A DNA stretch of 64,000 nt from Pontederia crassipes (Eukaryota > Streptophyta > Magnoliopsida > Commelinales > Pontederiaceae), in the NCBI GenBank assembly GCA_030549335.1, contig CM060195.1, positions 23,688,874 through 23,752,873 on the forward strand, read 5' to 3'. The position numbers and the translations under genes are program-made. The notes beneath the pieces were generated by a model, which saw only the letters and a program-made list of their open reading frames with translations, made no database searches and was not told the origin of the DNA. This document shows positions 12,601 to 25,005 of this stretch, one piece after another. Numbering within the stretch: position 1 is the stretch's first letter; the number at the start of each line of letters is the position of its first letter.

Positions 12601-14845
12601 TTCTCGTAAATATAGTTTTTTGACGGGAGGCCTCCGGAGCTACTAGTGTCATCGAGCGCTTGAGACTCGTAAATATCTATAAGCAAAAACAACAAAGAAG
12701 TGCTTTAATTCATGTCAGTTGGTTTCTTCATTTCATTGTGTCAGTCCTTATACAGAGTGTCTGATCTCCGTTATTTTAGTTATTTTCTTATGGATATTAA
12801 TTTACATAATCGTGTCCAAATTAATTTATTTACGACAGAGATGTTAAACCAGATTTCTACTGGACACTATAACTTCAGAGTAAATATCACTTATTGACCA
12901 GCAATTTTGTTCTCTTTGAATTGCAAAATTGTTTAAGCTCCAATACTGATGCAGGTTCTGAATCTCCCACAACATTCTGGGCGCTTTAATCTAAGCACAC
13001 AATTCCCACATTATAGCGAAGTTTTCTACACGCCAGACTTCACCAACAGAACAACTGGAAAGCCTGTTGTGTTTGATATAGACATGAGTGCTGGAGACTT
13101 TCTTGCTCTTTTCTATCTGCTCAAAGTACCTGTCGAAGTAATTGATCTTAAGGTAGCACTGTCAGCTATCTGTCTGTAGTGCTTTATTATTTTTTTTTTC
13201 TCTTTGTCTTTGTTGTATGATTGTATCCTTTTATCAATTCAGTTAACTGACAATAGGGAATACTAGTTACTGGCAATGGTTGGGCAAATGCTGCAACTAT
13301 CGATCTGATCTACGATGTCCTGCACATGATGGGCCGTGATGACATACCTGTGGGGCTTGGAAGTATCCATGCAGTAGGCACTACTGCCCTCGGCTGCCAG
13401 TATACAAAGGCCATTCAGCAGGGTAGCGGTGGATTTATTGATTCGGATACCCTTTACGGACTTGGTCGTACCCTGCCCAGAAGTCCCAGAAGGTAAATTT
13501 TCTTTACCATCATCTCAATATTTACACTTTCTTCTTATAGGGCTACGTGCATGTACATTACTGTCATCCTTTTAATTTTTTTCTTCTTGTGCTGTTAATG
13601 CTACTGAAAGATCTTACATTCTGATATGCTATGCATGTGTTTCATATTATATGTATATAAAATATGCGTGACCCTGGTTTCAAGATTTTTTTCTTTTTCT
13701 GAGAATCAGTTCAAAGCATAATCATAAGTTAGATGAAATAGCAGATTTTAATTATGCTGAAGCGACTGTTCATAATATTTCCGCAGATACACAGCCGAAA
13801 ACTCTGTTGAATTTGGAGCCCCAAGAAATACTGAAAATCCTCAACTCAGGCAGCCATTGGCTTTGGAAGTGTGGGATTCGATCGTAGCTGGACTAAGGCC
13901 GAGCGATAAGATCACTGTACTCACAAACGGTCCACTCACCAACCTGGCCAACATTCTAATTTCGAATGACAGTGCCAGTTCAGTTATACAGGTAGGTCAC
14001 ACATTGTTCATTTTTCTTGAGAGTAACTTTAGGTGTTGTTTTGTAATTTCATGCATGAGGGGAATTCTGATTTCTGAATTCTGACTGATGTGTTATGTTT
14101 TCCTTGTCTTGCGACCAGAATGTCTACGTCGTTGGTGGAGAAGTTATTGATGGGCAAAACGGCATGGGAAATGTTTTCACTGTGCCAGCAAACAAGTTTT
14201 CTGAGTTTAACATGTTCCTAGATCCTTTAGCTGCAAAGACAGTTCTACAGTCTGGGCTTAACATTACACTCATACCTCTGACAGCTCAGCGCAAAGCAAC
14301 CTCTTTCGATATGGTCCTCAACAGCTTACAAGTTGCAGAAAAGACTCCTGAATCCATATTTGCATCTACTTTGATCTCCTTGCTATACCAACTCCAGAAA
14401 CAGAGCCCAAAACTTTACAATCATATGGTAAGTCCAAATTTAATTCAGATAAGAAATGTTTAAATTGGAAGCCTTTAATTCCAGAATGTGATCATGTACA
14501 TTACTCTGGACCTATCATTGATTCCATATATGCTTATGAGGCATTGCTTTGTTCTATCTGCAGGATATATTTTTGGGAGAGGTCCTTGGTGTTGTGTTCT
14601 TGGTTGACCAACTTAATCTAAGCCCAACACTGGCAGTAAGGCCTATTGCAGTCTTGACTGGAGATTTCAATCAAGATGGGCAAATCATCGTCGATGCACA
14701 AAGCGGAAAATATGTGAATGTACTGCAGAACTTTGACGCAGGAGCTTACTATAATCAGTTTGCAAGTCTTTTAGGTGTGATGGAGCAGTCTGCCGTGATA
14801 GCCAGTTTCGATGAACAGAAAAGAATGTGGACTAGTGGATCTTAA
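9674..14845 (+). CDS. NSH3: Extracellular purine nucleoside hydrolase, NSH3-like, tandem IUNH domains (871 aa, 12 exons)
   Basis: Exons: 9674-9847, 10601-10780, 10973-11083, 11160-11492, 11615-11791, 11916-12203, 12419-12541, 12955-13152, 13257-13492, 13787-13991, 14119-14427, 14564-14845. All introns are GT-AG and the frame stays open, giving 871 residues (Arabidopsis NSH3 is about 890). Residues 1-24 form a hydrophobic signal peptide, and several NxS/T sequons (NRS, NAT, NIT, NGS, NST, NRT) fit an apoplastic enzyme. Domain 1 has the ribose/Ca-binding motif DTDVDTDD (33-40) and a WD motif near 330. Domain 2 begins near 500 with DIDMSAGD (503-510), which lacks the canonical double Asp, and has TNGPLTNLA later. 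In the family these proteins hydrolyse extracellular inosine and adenosine to base and ribose for uptake and salvage. The start was chosen because it opens the signal peptide; in-frame ATGs at 9431 and 9500 would bury it. The gene appears intact and free of transposon insertions. Confidence 0.93.
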
Positions 14846-15403
14846 TCAGACAGAAATCAGAATACTATTAGTTGTATACTTTTATTTTGACAAAAAATGA
14901 GCCCCAAAAGATGAAGAAGAAGAAGAAATCTTCTTGTGATATACAAAGTTCAAATGGACATATTCAAAAACATCCTTGCAATTAATTAATTGGTGAAGCT
15001 GGATGAATTTAGAAATTAAGCGAATTCATCACCCTACATGTATAGCAAAATTGAAATCAATAAGACAAGAAGCTGCACAATATCAGCACTTTGTCTCCCT
15101 CTCTTTATTTTTTGTATAGCCTCAATCAATATGCTCATTACTTTTTCAGCTTTAGCTTGTGAGGTACATACCAAAGCACTTATCAAAAGATAAGAAAAAT
15201 AAACTAGTAGTAACCTTTTGGAATAAATAATTAGATTACCTCAAATCTGGCTTCATGAGTGATATAATAGATGCGATCAAAATTTCCAAAGCCCAAATTG
15301 ATCTGACCGAAAACTCAAATTCATTGATTGTAAAACAACTTTTGTCTCACTTACTTGGATTAAAAAAAAAAAGATAAAGGATAAGATATGAATATGGTAT
15401 GAA
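14846..15403. other. 3' flank of the NSH3-like gene
   Basis: Contains the presumed 3' untranslated region. I see no perfect AATAAA; CAATAAGAC near 15058 is a possible weak polyadenylation signal. No other gene is visible before the Helitron-like unit starts. Confidence 0.4.
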
Positions 15404-16084
15404 TCTATCTATCTATATATATATAATTCTAAGGCATGATGGCAGATTTGTAATTAGGATACATGCGTTCTTCTTTCACCATCTTCATTTATCTTTTTTA
15501 CTGATTTTTTGAATTATTTAGACTTTATTTTATTTATTTGCATTTTACTTTGTTTAAACAAACCATAATGACATCAGTTTTCAGTTACAACTAATAATTA
15601 TATTAATAGTAATCTATTAACTATATTAATTTTCAGTTACATTCGTGTTTTTCTAAGATGCTCATTAAATACTATTAATTATATTTATATTTTTTTTATA
15701 TTCAATTCTGATTTAAAGGGATTGGATTCATAACTTAATTAATATACAAGGATACAGAATCAACTCTCTCTACGTTTTTTTTTTCTAAATTCTTTTAATG
15801 TTTTCAATTTGATAAGATCTCTTAACCGTTTGCACAATTCACTCAAACTCTTCAATTAACCCACTACTCTCTCATTTAATGTCTTCATTTCCTGATCCCA
15901 CTCCCTTTTGTCATCCGGTAAAATTATGCACTATCTCCATATTAAATGACCCACTATCTCATAAAAAACTCCTCTAACCCACTACTGATAAATTTTGTAG
16001 TAACAATATCATCAAGCACTAAATTAAGTGGATGAACTTGCTGTTTTTAAGTAGAGGAAGCGACGCTTCGTATATTTTTCTCCC

Positions 16085-16193
16085 TAAGATGCAGACAGTT
16101 TAAAAGGATGAACCTGTTGTTAATTGCTGAATATGATGCTTCATATAACCATTTTTTTCTAAGATGCAGATAGTTTAAAGGATGAACCTGTTG
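16085..16193. repeat. Direct repeat of about 36 bp, two copies
   Basis: 'ctaagatgcagacagttt' plus 'aaaaggatgaacctgttg' at 16085-16121 recurs with a few changes at 16158-16193. The spacers differ (16122-16157). It lies inside the Helitron-like unit, just before the exon-like fragment. Confidence 0.7.
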
Positions 16194-16459
16194 CTTGCTG
16201 ACCTCCAAGTCAACTATGTGCATCTACCTCCACACTTTCACAACAACAACTAAACCAGGTGAATGTGCTTTATCTTTTATTTTTTTTTCCCTGGCTTCGA
16301 AACCGCCTCCATTTTGTCTCCTGTACAACAAGAAACAAATTGTTGCCATCCCACGCTCCAATATATAGGGGACATATTTTTTACTCCCTCACTCTATCAT
16401 GGTTCCATTTCAGCTTTCTGGAGAGGGCAACAGTCGCGTAGTAGCTGCCGCAAAGGCAA

Positions 16460-16549
16460 ATGGCAGTGGACTTGCAGGTGCTGGCCGGCTTCCTCGCCAT
16501 CTCCGTGTTTGAGATGCTTGGCAACATGATCAAGCGCGACCACTTCGAG
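16460..16549 (+). pseudogene. Exon-like gene fragment, possibly captured first exon (30 aa)
   Basis: An ATG at 16460 opens 30 codons that end exactly at a 5' splice site (GAG|GTATCATC). The stretch is GC-rich with high third-position GC, unlike everything around it. The peptide starts MAVDLQVLAGFLAISVFEML, with a hydrophobic segment at about residues 7-20, and ends with a charged stretch (KRDHFE). It resembles the first exon of a membrane-associated protein, but I do not recognise the family. No matching downstream exon was found in the next 2 kb. Since it lies in a Helitron-like unit, a captured gene fragment is the simplest reading; a short independent gene remains possible. Confidence 0.4.
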
Positions 16550-17647
16550 GTATCATCTCTTTGTTCTTTCCCCTTCTTTTTCTTTGGTTTGTTCAGTTCG
16601 GTTGATCTCTTCATGCAGTAGGATCTTATCTTGCTTCTGTTTAATTCTTAGAAATTTTAATTTTTACACAATCGTGATTGTAGAATAATTGCTCGGACCT
16701 GAATTCTATATTTATAAATTGTAGGTCCAGTTAACAGTAATACCTTTTAATGAATAGTCATGAGCATGATGGACGTTGGTGTTCTAAATTAAAATCTTCT
16801 GAGTACAAGTTGTAGAATTCTAAATGTTTAGGTACATATCTCAAGCAACTTGAATTACCATGTGGAATGCTCTAATTATTTTTTCCATATAATTATTTGT
16901 ATATATTTTCTTTTCTTAAGAATAATGCATTATCAAAGTATTCATTATTATGTATATCAATTTAAATTTTAAAACTCTTAATCTTCATTTTTAATGACAT
17001 GTTATAAAGAGTTAATAATAATATCTATTTTTAAGAAATACAAGTTTATATAACCATATTCCTTTACATGAATTTTTATTTAATCCATTTTATACATCTG
17101 CACCTTCTTATTTTATCGCATGATCATGTAGGAATATACATTTTGAATTGTTTCCCAAATTCTATTTTTCATAATATGTTGACTTTCCAATTTTTTTATT
17201 TTATTTAATTTTGACATATAAAAGTTCTAATATATTTATTTTTCCAAAATACATACGTTAATGTCATGATATATTAAAATTGATTTTCTCAAGCAATTTT
17301 TTAATCTTTCTATTGTTACTGTATAATATTAGTGACATACTATTTTTAAGTATATTTAAAATTTTGATGGAATTTTCATTTCTTTTATCGCTTTACATAC
17401 TATTCTTAAGATGCAGTTATGTTTTTTCTCTTTTGTGAAGGCTAATGCATTATAAATCATTAAAATATTCATTAATACAAAATGGTTATTTTGTTATTTT
17501 TATTGCATAAACCTATTAATATTCCTTTTTTATGGTGTTATAAAAAGATATTAACAGTACATATTTCTTAAAAAAATTGGAATGTCACTTAAAGTCTCAA
17601 TCTTTCCTTATATATAGACTTAATGGGTAGAAACATAGCGGACGATA

Positions 17648-17760
17648 CCCTCCTTTAAAAAGGAGACACCTCCATTTTTTTTAAAGTCTTAAATAGAAAT
17701 GAATAAAATAGAATCCGAGGACGGTGTCTCTCCTTTAAAAAGGAGATACCTCCATTTTTT
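17648..17760. repeat. Paired copies of a perfect small hairpin
   Basis: CTCCTTTAAAAAGGAG (7-bp perfect arms, 2-bp loop) followed by ACACCTCCATTTTTT or ATACCTCCATTTTTT occurs twice, at about 17651-17681 and 17732-17761, as direct repeats about 81 bp apart. Its role is unknown. Confidence 0.7.
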
Positions 17761-17989
17761 CTTATATATATCTATATGTATATATATAATTTTCATTTTG
17801 TTAACAAATTATAATGCATTAAATAAAATGAAAAAAAAACTAAGGAGAGATCAAGGGATAATCAAAATATTCTTTACACAGTCAATCTAAAAAATTTTTA
17901 AAATAAATTTATTAGCAATTTATCTCAGAATTATAATTATATGTTAAAAGATATTTAAGTTGCGCGAAGCACAAGTATATTACCTAGTT

Positions 17990-18733
17990 GATTAATAATT
18001 CCATTACAAACTATAATATGTAAATAAACTTATCAGCCCCATCAAGCATTCAACCTTGCCTGAAGAAGGAAAAAGTGTCATGGGTCTTCGGACCAGCAAT
18101 TCATTTTTTTTTGTTAATTTCAGAAATGCAGCAAATGTCAAATCAAACTATGCTTGACAAATACCAAATTGAAGCAGGTCATATATATGTATAAAAATTG
18201 CATACATTACTACTGATAACCAATATTGTCAACCAGGTCATTAAAATGGATGCAACATGGACCGAAAAAAAAACGTCAATCGTGAACTCATAACACGATT
18301 CTACCAAAAATATATTTATGACATTATAATTAGCACGAAATATAATTGTCAACTTCAAGTTATCAAATATTCAAATTAGCATCATCTCAAAGGACCAATA
18401 TCCAAATTCCAAATTAAACAAGCCAAAAACAATAATAAAAACCTAACTTAGACCAAATTAAACAAGCAAATATCAATAAGTATTACTTGCACAATCCTAA
18501 ATGACGTGAATACGTGACTGGCTGTTCACCAGAAAAAACAACCTGTTCACGAACAAGGAGACACAGAAATGCCTGCGTTGACCTACTTTGAGAGGTCTCT
18601 GGCCAGGGTCTTCCTGCTTGTGAGCAGAGAGCCCAAGGAGCAGCGCAGGGCTCCTGTGCGAGATGGGAGCCAGAAGGGAGGGAGTACAGAAAAAGAAGGG
18701 AACCTTGCAGAGGGGGAGAGAGATTCAGAGAGG
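17990..18733. other. Intergenic DNA with a GC-richer patch at 18540-18730
   Basis: AT-rich up to 18480, then a GC-richer patch with 60- and 96-codon ORFs on opposite strands and no recognisable protein. The solo LTR at 18739 interrupts this patch. The sequence right of that LTR (24155-24300) is similar in composition, so both may be halves of one older unit. Confidence 0.4.
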
Positions 18734-19910
18734 GAGAATGTAAAACCTTAGAAAAAGATTTATTAAAATCCAAATCGACCTTAAAAGTGAAAACATCTTT
18801 AGGGTAGATTTGTCTTTTGATGGAGTGTTGGAATTGGACTAGAATAACCTTAAAAATAAGGATTTTAGAAGAGCATTTTAGTCATCCAGAAAGTAGGGGT
18901 GTAAGAAAAAACTCACCAATTCAAAAAGTAGCGATTAGTTTTTTTAGATCGAAAACCCGATCCGACCCGAACTTCTTTCACCCCTACCAGAAAGAGACAA
19001 GAAAAATTTATCTAAAACCCCCTAAATCATCTCTCCCTCCCTCTTTTCCCCATATTTCTCCTCCCCAACCGGTAGCCATCCCCTCCCAAACCCTTCCCCC
19101 ATTGTTGCTTGGGAGTTATTAATCATGGTGCTTTAGGAGCTCAAGGAGAGAAGAAGAGCAAGAGGAAAGAGGGACTAGAGCTTCAACCATTGGAGAGGAG
19201 CACGATAGGAGAGGAGGAAGAAGAAAGATTAGATTAAGAAGGTTTTGGACAAAAATCCTAGGTATGTAATTGGATGAATCCTCTCCTTCATCCAACTAAC
19301 ATTTGGATTAGTAGTTTTATCTTGATTCCTGAATTGTTGTCACATGAATGAATTGTTTTGCGGATGATTGATTCATATAGATGAGATTTTTGACATTTCT
19401 ATGGAATGATTAGGGTTCTTGATACTTGGATGAAATCTTGCCATTTAGCTTCTTACTTCGTGTTCTTGATTTTACTGATGTGAATGTTGCAAACTAAAAA
19501 CCTTTGTTGTAGAAAACTAGACTAATGAACTCAAACTTGAGGAAGAAATGGATTATATTGTGAATGGAAAGAGAAAACTTAGGAAGAACCTATTTTTCAC
19601 CTATTTTGCCACCTCGCTACGGGTAAGTCGTATCGGGGGACAATCAAATCGTAGTGCAATGCTGTAAACCGTAGCGCTCAGGGTCCGGAATGAGGTGACC
19701 ATCGAAGCATAGCAATCTAAACCATAGCACTCAAAGTTGAAAATACTCGCAAATCATATTTTGATCATCTAAACTGTTTCCAGACTATCTAAATTGTTTT
19801 CAGGATATCTAAATCATTTTCGTGTCCCCCATAGATCATAGTGGCCTGAGAAGATAGATTTATCATTGTTTTTTTATTAAGAGATAATTATGTCTATTTG
19901 AAGCTATTAT

Positions 19911-22527
19911 TGTGACGCCCAGTTACTCATTTTGGCGCCACAAGGGGTGAGACTGGAAATTCAATCGTTTAAATTCAAATTCAAATATTCAACGGAAAAT
20001 CAATGTTAAAAAATAAACTAACTCTAGAAATTTTCAAAAATTTTGGCATGACGTATGCATAGATTCGTCCATACGTCATATACAACATTTATTCATATCA
20101 TTCACATGAAATTTATAAAGTTTAATATGCATCACTAGCAATTTATAAGGTCATTACTGGCAATTCAACAAATAACAAAAAAAGGGTGGACACATGTCCA
20201 AAATGGTGAGTCACAAGCTCTTTCTCTAACCAAAATCACGAACCAGATGCTCGTAAATCATATATCATGAGCGTCTATCACTCCACACTATAAATCCAAC
20301 ATTTCTCAAAATCATTCAAAACATTCTTCAAGCTAATAATTCATATAAGAAAATGGATGAAATACAAGGTAACAAAATTAACGATCACGCCTCTCACTCA
20401 TGATTAATCCATGTCCCTTATATTTCTTATTTCATGCAAAGCAAGCAAGTGTGACTTTCATTTAATACGTGCAAAAATTAAATGAAAGGGGTGAGCATCA
20501 AGAAGCTCAGTGAGTCAAACGACTATATCAAGTATTAAAATCGTTATGAAAATCAACATCTTTATATTTAAGAAGTATTCAAAAAATCTTCTCATTCTTT
20601 AGAAAGAAACTCATTCACTTAATAATCATACAAAATGAATGTCATGTGTACTCATGCACGATAACAACAAAATATCATTTTATCATAAAATATGAATATC
20701 CAATCTCCTTAATGGAGAAAATAATTTCACCTCTCATATCCCATTGACACATGGTGGTCGTTCTAATTTCGTTCCTCGTATCCCATTAACATCCATTGAC
20801 ATAGGTCTTCTTATATTTTCTTTCCATCCCTCGTATCTCATTGATACAAGATGGTTGTTCTAATTCCACCATTCGTATCACTATATTGATACAAGGTGTT
20901 GAACCTAATCTTCGTATTCCATTGACATAGAGCATACCGAGCTCCAGTCGGTACATTCGGAGTTGGCCAATCCTCCGAAGTGAAAACACTCCGCCTTATG
21001 CGGGTTTTACATGTAATGCATACAATGTATCAATGCGAATTCAAAATGAAGGTTTAAAGCTTCAAATCATCATACTAAAAACATTTCATTCAAAAAACAA
21101 ATCTTTTCGTTCAGGTGACGGGAGAAACTTCTATCAATTAAATACTTCCAAAATTCAAAATAAAATATCACAAATCATATAATAACACATATATGAAACA
21201 TACAAATAAGTATGATTATACATGAAAAAACTATCACGAAAATCTATCTCGTAACGGACGGGATAATGTCATCACTTTGAAGAGTTAAGTAATTAATATC
21301 ATTTGCGATAAGCTCCCTCACTTTTGATTCGTCAAGTCCCAAATTATCTCCTCGTTCGAATCCAATCAAAAGTAAACACAACCTATCACATTCATTACTT
21401 GATTAATTAATATTATAAAAATAAATTTGATAATTCACTCTTCACAACCACTCGGTGTGCTTATCATAAACCAAGTCCTATTATGGATTTACTAAAATAC
21501 TTACTAAGAAGAAAATGAAGGCCTCGTCAACTAGTAGCAGCCTAATCAACGACAATCTACGAACTATCGCCTTCTGATTAACAACTCCCTATAAGCTAAA
21601 TTCAAATCAAACTTTAAATAAATCTTAATTAGGATCTTAACTACATTATAATAATTACTTTTAGCTATCTGTCATTCATACCACAATAATTGTAGCCACC
21701 GCTCTCAGAACTACCGGCGTACTCATTGAAACATCAAAAAGTCGTTGAATGCCTTCTTCATCAATAATAAAATAAAATTACATTAAATTTGTTCACATAA
21801 CTGAAATTCAATTACAAGTACATTTCCATTCGCTTACCAACTATGATATGAGGACGACTCACCAGAAAGGTCACCGAAGAACAATCGGAATTCGAAATCC
21901 ACGAACTTAAAAGGGATTAGCGACTAATTATTATGCATACAACAATCTAATCTCTTTTTGTCTCATGTGTGCACCTACCAGAATGTCGAGATGAGTTTGG
22001 CCAAAGCTCCCCATCGGACTCGTCGGAAAACCCCAATCTCGGTCATCTACAAGATTGGAAGCATAAGCACATTTACAACCCCTTAAAATGAACCTAATCG
22101 ACCTGAGGATGATTCACAACTCACTAGGAGAAAGATCGGTACGAATCGGAGCCGGAGCGGGTCGCCGGCAAACTCCCCCCATTTCTCATGTTCCAAGCTT
22201 GCTACTTCGCGCACAGTGGACCAATAATCTCCTACCATATGTCAAAATATTCATCTTATCGCGCTTTTTTTAACGGTACCTCACACGCAAAAAATGGAGG
22301 TCAGATGGCGGAGATAAGTTGGTCGTAAGAAGGGGCGACTGGGATGTACTCGCGCGGCACTGTAGCAGGTCGGGCGGCATGGTGGAAACGGAGGAGGAGA
22401 TTATAGGTTTTCTCTCTCCTCCTTTCCACTTTTTATCTTTTTTTTGTTCTACCTACCCAAAAGACAAAAATGCCCCTCCATCTAAAATGTATTTACAATT
22501 TTTTTCCCAAAACACCAGGACGTTACA
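19911..22527 (-). mobile_element. Solo LTR, family D, nested in family C (2,617 bp, TSD ATTAT)
   Basis: It starts TGTGACGCCC at 19911 and ends GGACGTTACA at 22527. ATTAT flanks it at 19906-19910 and 22528-22532, an exact 5-bp duplication. Minus orientation is inferred because its plus-strand start resembles the plus-strand start of the element at 37015, which is on the minus strand. It has no coding sequence of note. Confidence 0.85.
20705..20950. repeat. Imperfect tandem repeat inside solo LTR D
   Basis: Four to five units of roughly 55-65 bp built on 'cctcgtatcycattgayac' and 'ggtngttctaatt'. The position within the LTR corresponds to the arrays found in other LTRs of this window. Confidence 0.6.
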
Positions 22528-24154
22528 ATTATGCTACGTCCAGATCTCATTACATGAATTGTTATGCCATCTCATAGTGTTATTATTAGTATGTCTAGAC
22601 TATGCTATGCTTCATCCATGTTAATTAAGTTAGTCCTTATCATACTATTGTTGAATGATTGCCATGTTTTGTTGCACATGTTATTGATTGATGCACCTAG
22701 ACTTTGCTAATGTATGCTAAGTCGTAGGACTAAAATCAACCATTGATTCAATGTGCAATGTTGTTGGTTAAAATCTTGGCCGCTGTTGAAATGGGATCCG
22801 GACATGGCTAATTGTTTCAGCATACCTTTGGGATGTCTTTTTGGCCTAAAGAGTGACCAAACTTGGCTAGCCAATTATGGGCTTCAGGGATCACAACTCA
22901 CAAGTACCAACATCATATGACATGCTAATTAAATTGATTGTCTAATGTTTGATAACCCTAAAATACGTAAGAAAATTTATGAAATGATTAGAATTGGTTA
23001 TGATATTGATTATGGGGCATTATAATGTTTAATGCAATTATTATGGGCTAGCCATTGAATGATATCATAGTGGGCATCAATCAAGTTTAATGCAATTGGA
23101 TTATTGTTATGGGAATGGTATTGGAATTGATTATTGATCTCTATTATTATGTCTCATTGACTCATTGTAAGATTTGCTTTATTGTTCCATTTCAAGTTAT
23201 TGATTTATCATGGATTGTGTTTTCGCTTTATTGTAAGTTATTATTTTACTTATGGCCCATATATATATAACTAGTGGGAGGTGGACCTTCCATGCATTTA
23301 GGTTCGTGCAGTAATGTAGGGTTGAGATGGGCTGGTGGCGAGCTCGTGATGGCATGTTGCACATGGGATGCTCTTTATTTTGAGTCTTTATCATATTGTT
23401 ATCATGATTATGTGTTAGCCCACAGGCTTATAGTCATGGATTTATGTTGGTATATATGTCGTCTAAGATGAGAAACAATTATAAATCATGTAATTATGTA
23501 GTCTTTGAGTCTTTTTATGTTGTTGAATTGGGCCTTCTGTCGTCATTCTACGTTTCCGCTATGATTTATTATGAGTTAGGGCTTGACTCATATGTTTTGG
23601 AACATTGGTTCCTTATTATTGTTATTTTGACCTTCATCATTCTATTATAGTTTAAATTGGCTTCATTGATTCTACATTACGAATGGACTTATTTGATTGC
23701 ATATTTTGATTCTTATGCTCCCTTTATGCATCTCTTGGATCATGACACTTTTGATATTATCTTGGGCTATTGGGCCTTGTTAGAGATCATATCTTTGTTG
23801 TCGTTATGTTATTATTATCATCCTTATGTTACACTTCCACTTACTATATGTCAACTATGGATCATGTCAATTTTATATTATTGCATTAGTGGGCCTTATT
23901 TTACATTATCACAACTCTATGTATTTGTAATTGGACTTTTGAGTAAATAATATATCGTCACTTATTAATTGTACAATGTCACGATCGTCTTTATGTTAAT
24001 AGCCTTTTGTTTGATGTCATCGCCTTCATCGATGTTTCGAATGTGCTTTCCATTGCGATTTTGTTTAATTATAAATTGAATTGTGTATTGCAGCGCTACT
24101 CAAAACTTGCTCATGACACATGTCACGGGGCAGATTTTGGGACATTATAGAGGA

Positions 24155-24966
24155 AGGGACGAAGCACCAGCATGTGACAATAGTAGCAGAGCCCGATGGT
24201 AGGCAGCATCAACTCACTGCGAGCGACAACAAACATCAGCGCATGATGGAAGCAACAATGCACGATTGCAGCTGCAACACACATCGCATGCAGGTGATAA
24301 TATTTATTTTTTATTTTTATAATATTTTTTATTAATATTATAATATTTTATTATTTTATATTATGCCACACCAATAATATAACCAGAAGATTGGCTATTA
24401 TCGGTCAAGAAGACGATGTGTGCAAGAAAAATAGAGTTTGGAGATAGTCTAGTTACGAATTGAAGTTGGAGGATCGTTGAGATATTGACTTAAAGTTAGG
24501 GGACGATCCGTGTAATTTACCCTTGAAAGGTGTGTGCTTTTATTGAAGCAATTGTCCACACATCTATAATGATGTGTATACTTCCTAAGGGGTGCTCGCT
24601 AATAGGGAAATTGGTATACAAAATAGACACTTTCTCTTAGCTAGCCAATTATGACGATTATGACATAATTCTCTAGTTATTATAAAATCTGACATCATAT
24701 AGTAACTCAAAAAAGTTGAAATTTAGAATAACTTCAATTGGTCATATGGAATTGAAAGTAAAATGGACAATATTGTCAATGCTGAAAGACTTCCATTGTT
24801 TATATATGGTTTAGAAAGCACAGTGATTGATATTATTGTTCATTGATGAATTGCAGAAGCTTTTATTGCTTATTGTCTAAATTATGACATGATGGGACAT
24901 GTGGAATATGTACAAGTTCTAGCATTCATGAATAATTGTTTTCTTATTATGACAACACACACAGAC

Positions 24967-25005
<39 letters not shown>

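Larger units (their letters stand above)
15404..17988 (+). mobile_element. Candidate non-autonomous Helitron (2,585 bp)
   Basis: The left end is TCTATCTATCTATATATATA, the TC start and short TA-rich opening common in plant Helitrons. The right end is TTGCGCGAAGCACAAGTATATTACCTAGT: CTAGT preceded by a short, partly decayed GC hairpin (GCGC-GAA-GCAC). The left neighbour is A and the right neighbour is T, as required for A|T insertion, and there are no terminal inverted repeats or duplication. It has no Rep/helicase, so it would be non-autonomous. It carries a GC-rich exon-like fragment at 16460-16549 in otherwise AT-rich DNA. The alternative is chance matching of short termini. Confidence 0.55.
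18739..24149 (+). mobile_element. Older solo LTR, family C (5,411 bp including a nested solo LTR)
   Basis: The left end is TGTAAAACC at 18739 and the right end GGGACATTATA at 24149. Both look like mutated forms of the TGTAACACC and GGGACATTACA ends expected of gypsy LTRs. The flanks are GAGAA (18734-18738) and GAGGA (24150-24154), four of five bases equal. A CT-rich segment at 19030-19100 followed by a purine-rich leader suggests a plus-strand LTR promoter. Without the nested LTR the unit is about 2.8 kb. The decayed ends make this less certain than the others. Confidence 0.55.

Noticed and set aside
12955..14845. A second, separate nucleoside hydrolase gene
   Set aside because: Exon 8 joins in frame to exon 7 and the pair of domains matches the single two-domain NSH3 protein of other plants. 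No promoter, start codon or signal peptide precedes it.
23444..23950. Series of hydrophobic ORFs (68 and 97 codons) that look like membrane proteins
   Set aside because: T-rich sequence inside the solo LTR C gives Leu/Ile/Tyr-rich translations. No start context, splice sites or known family.
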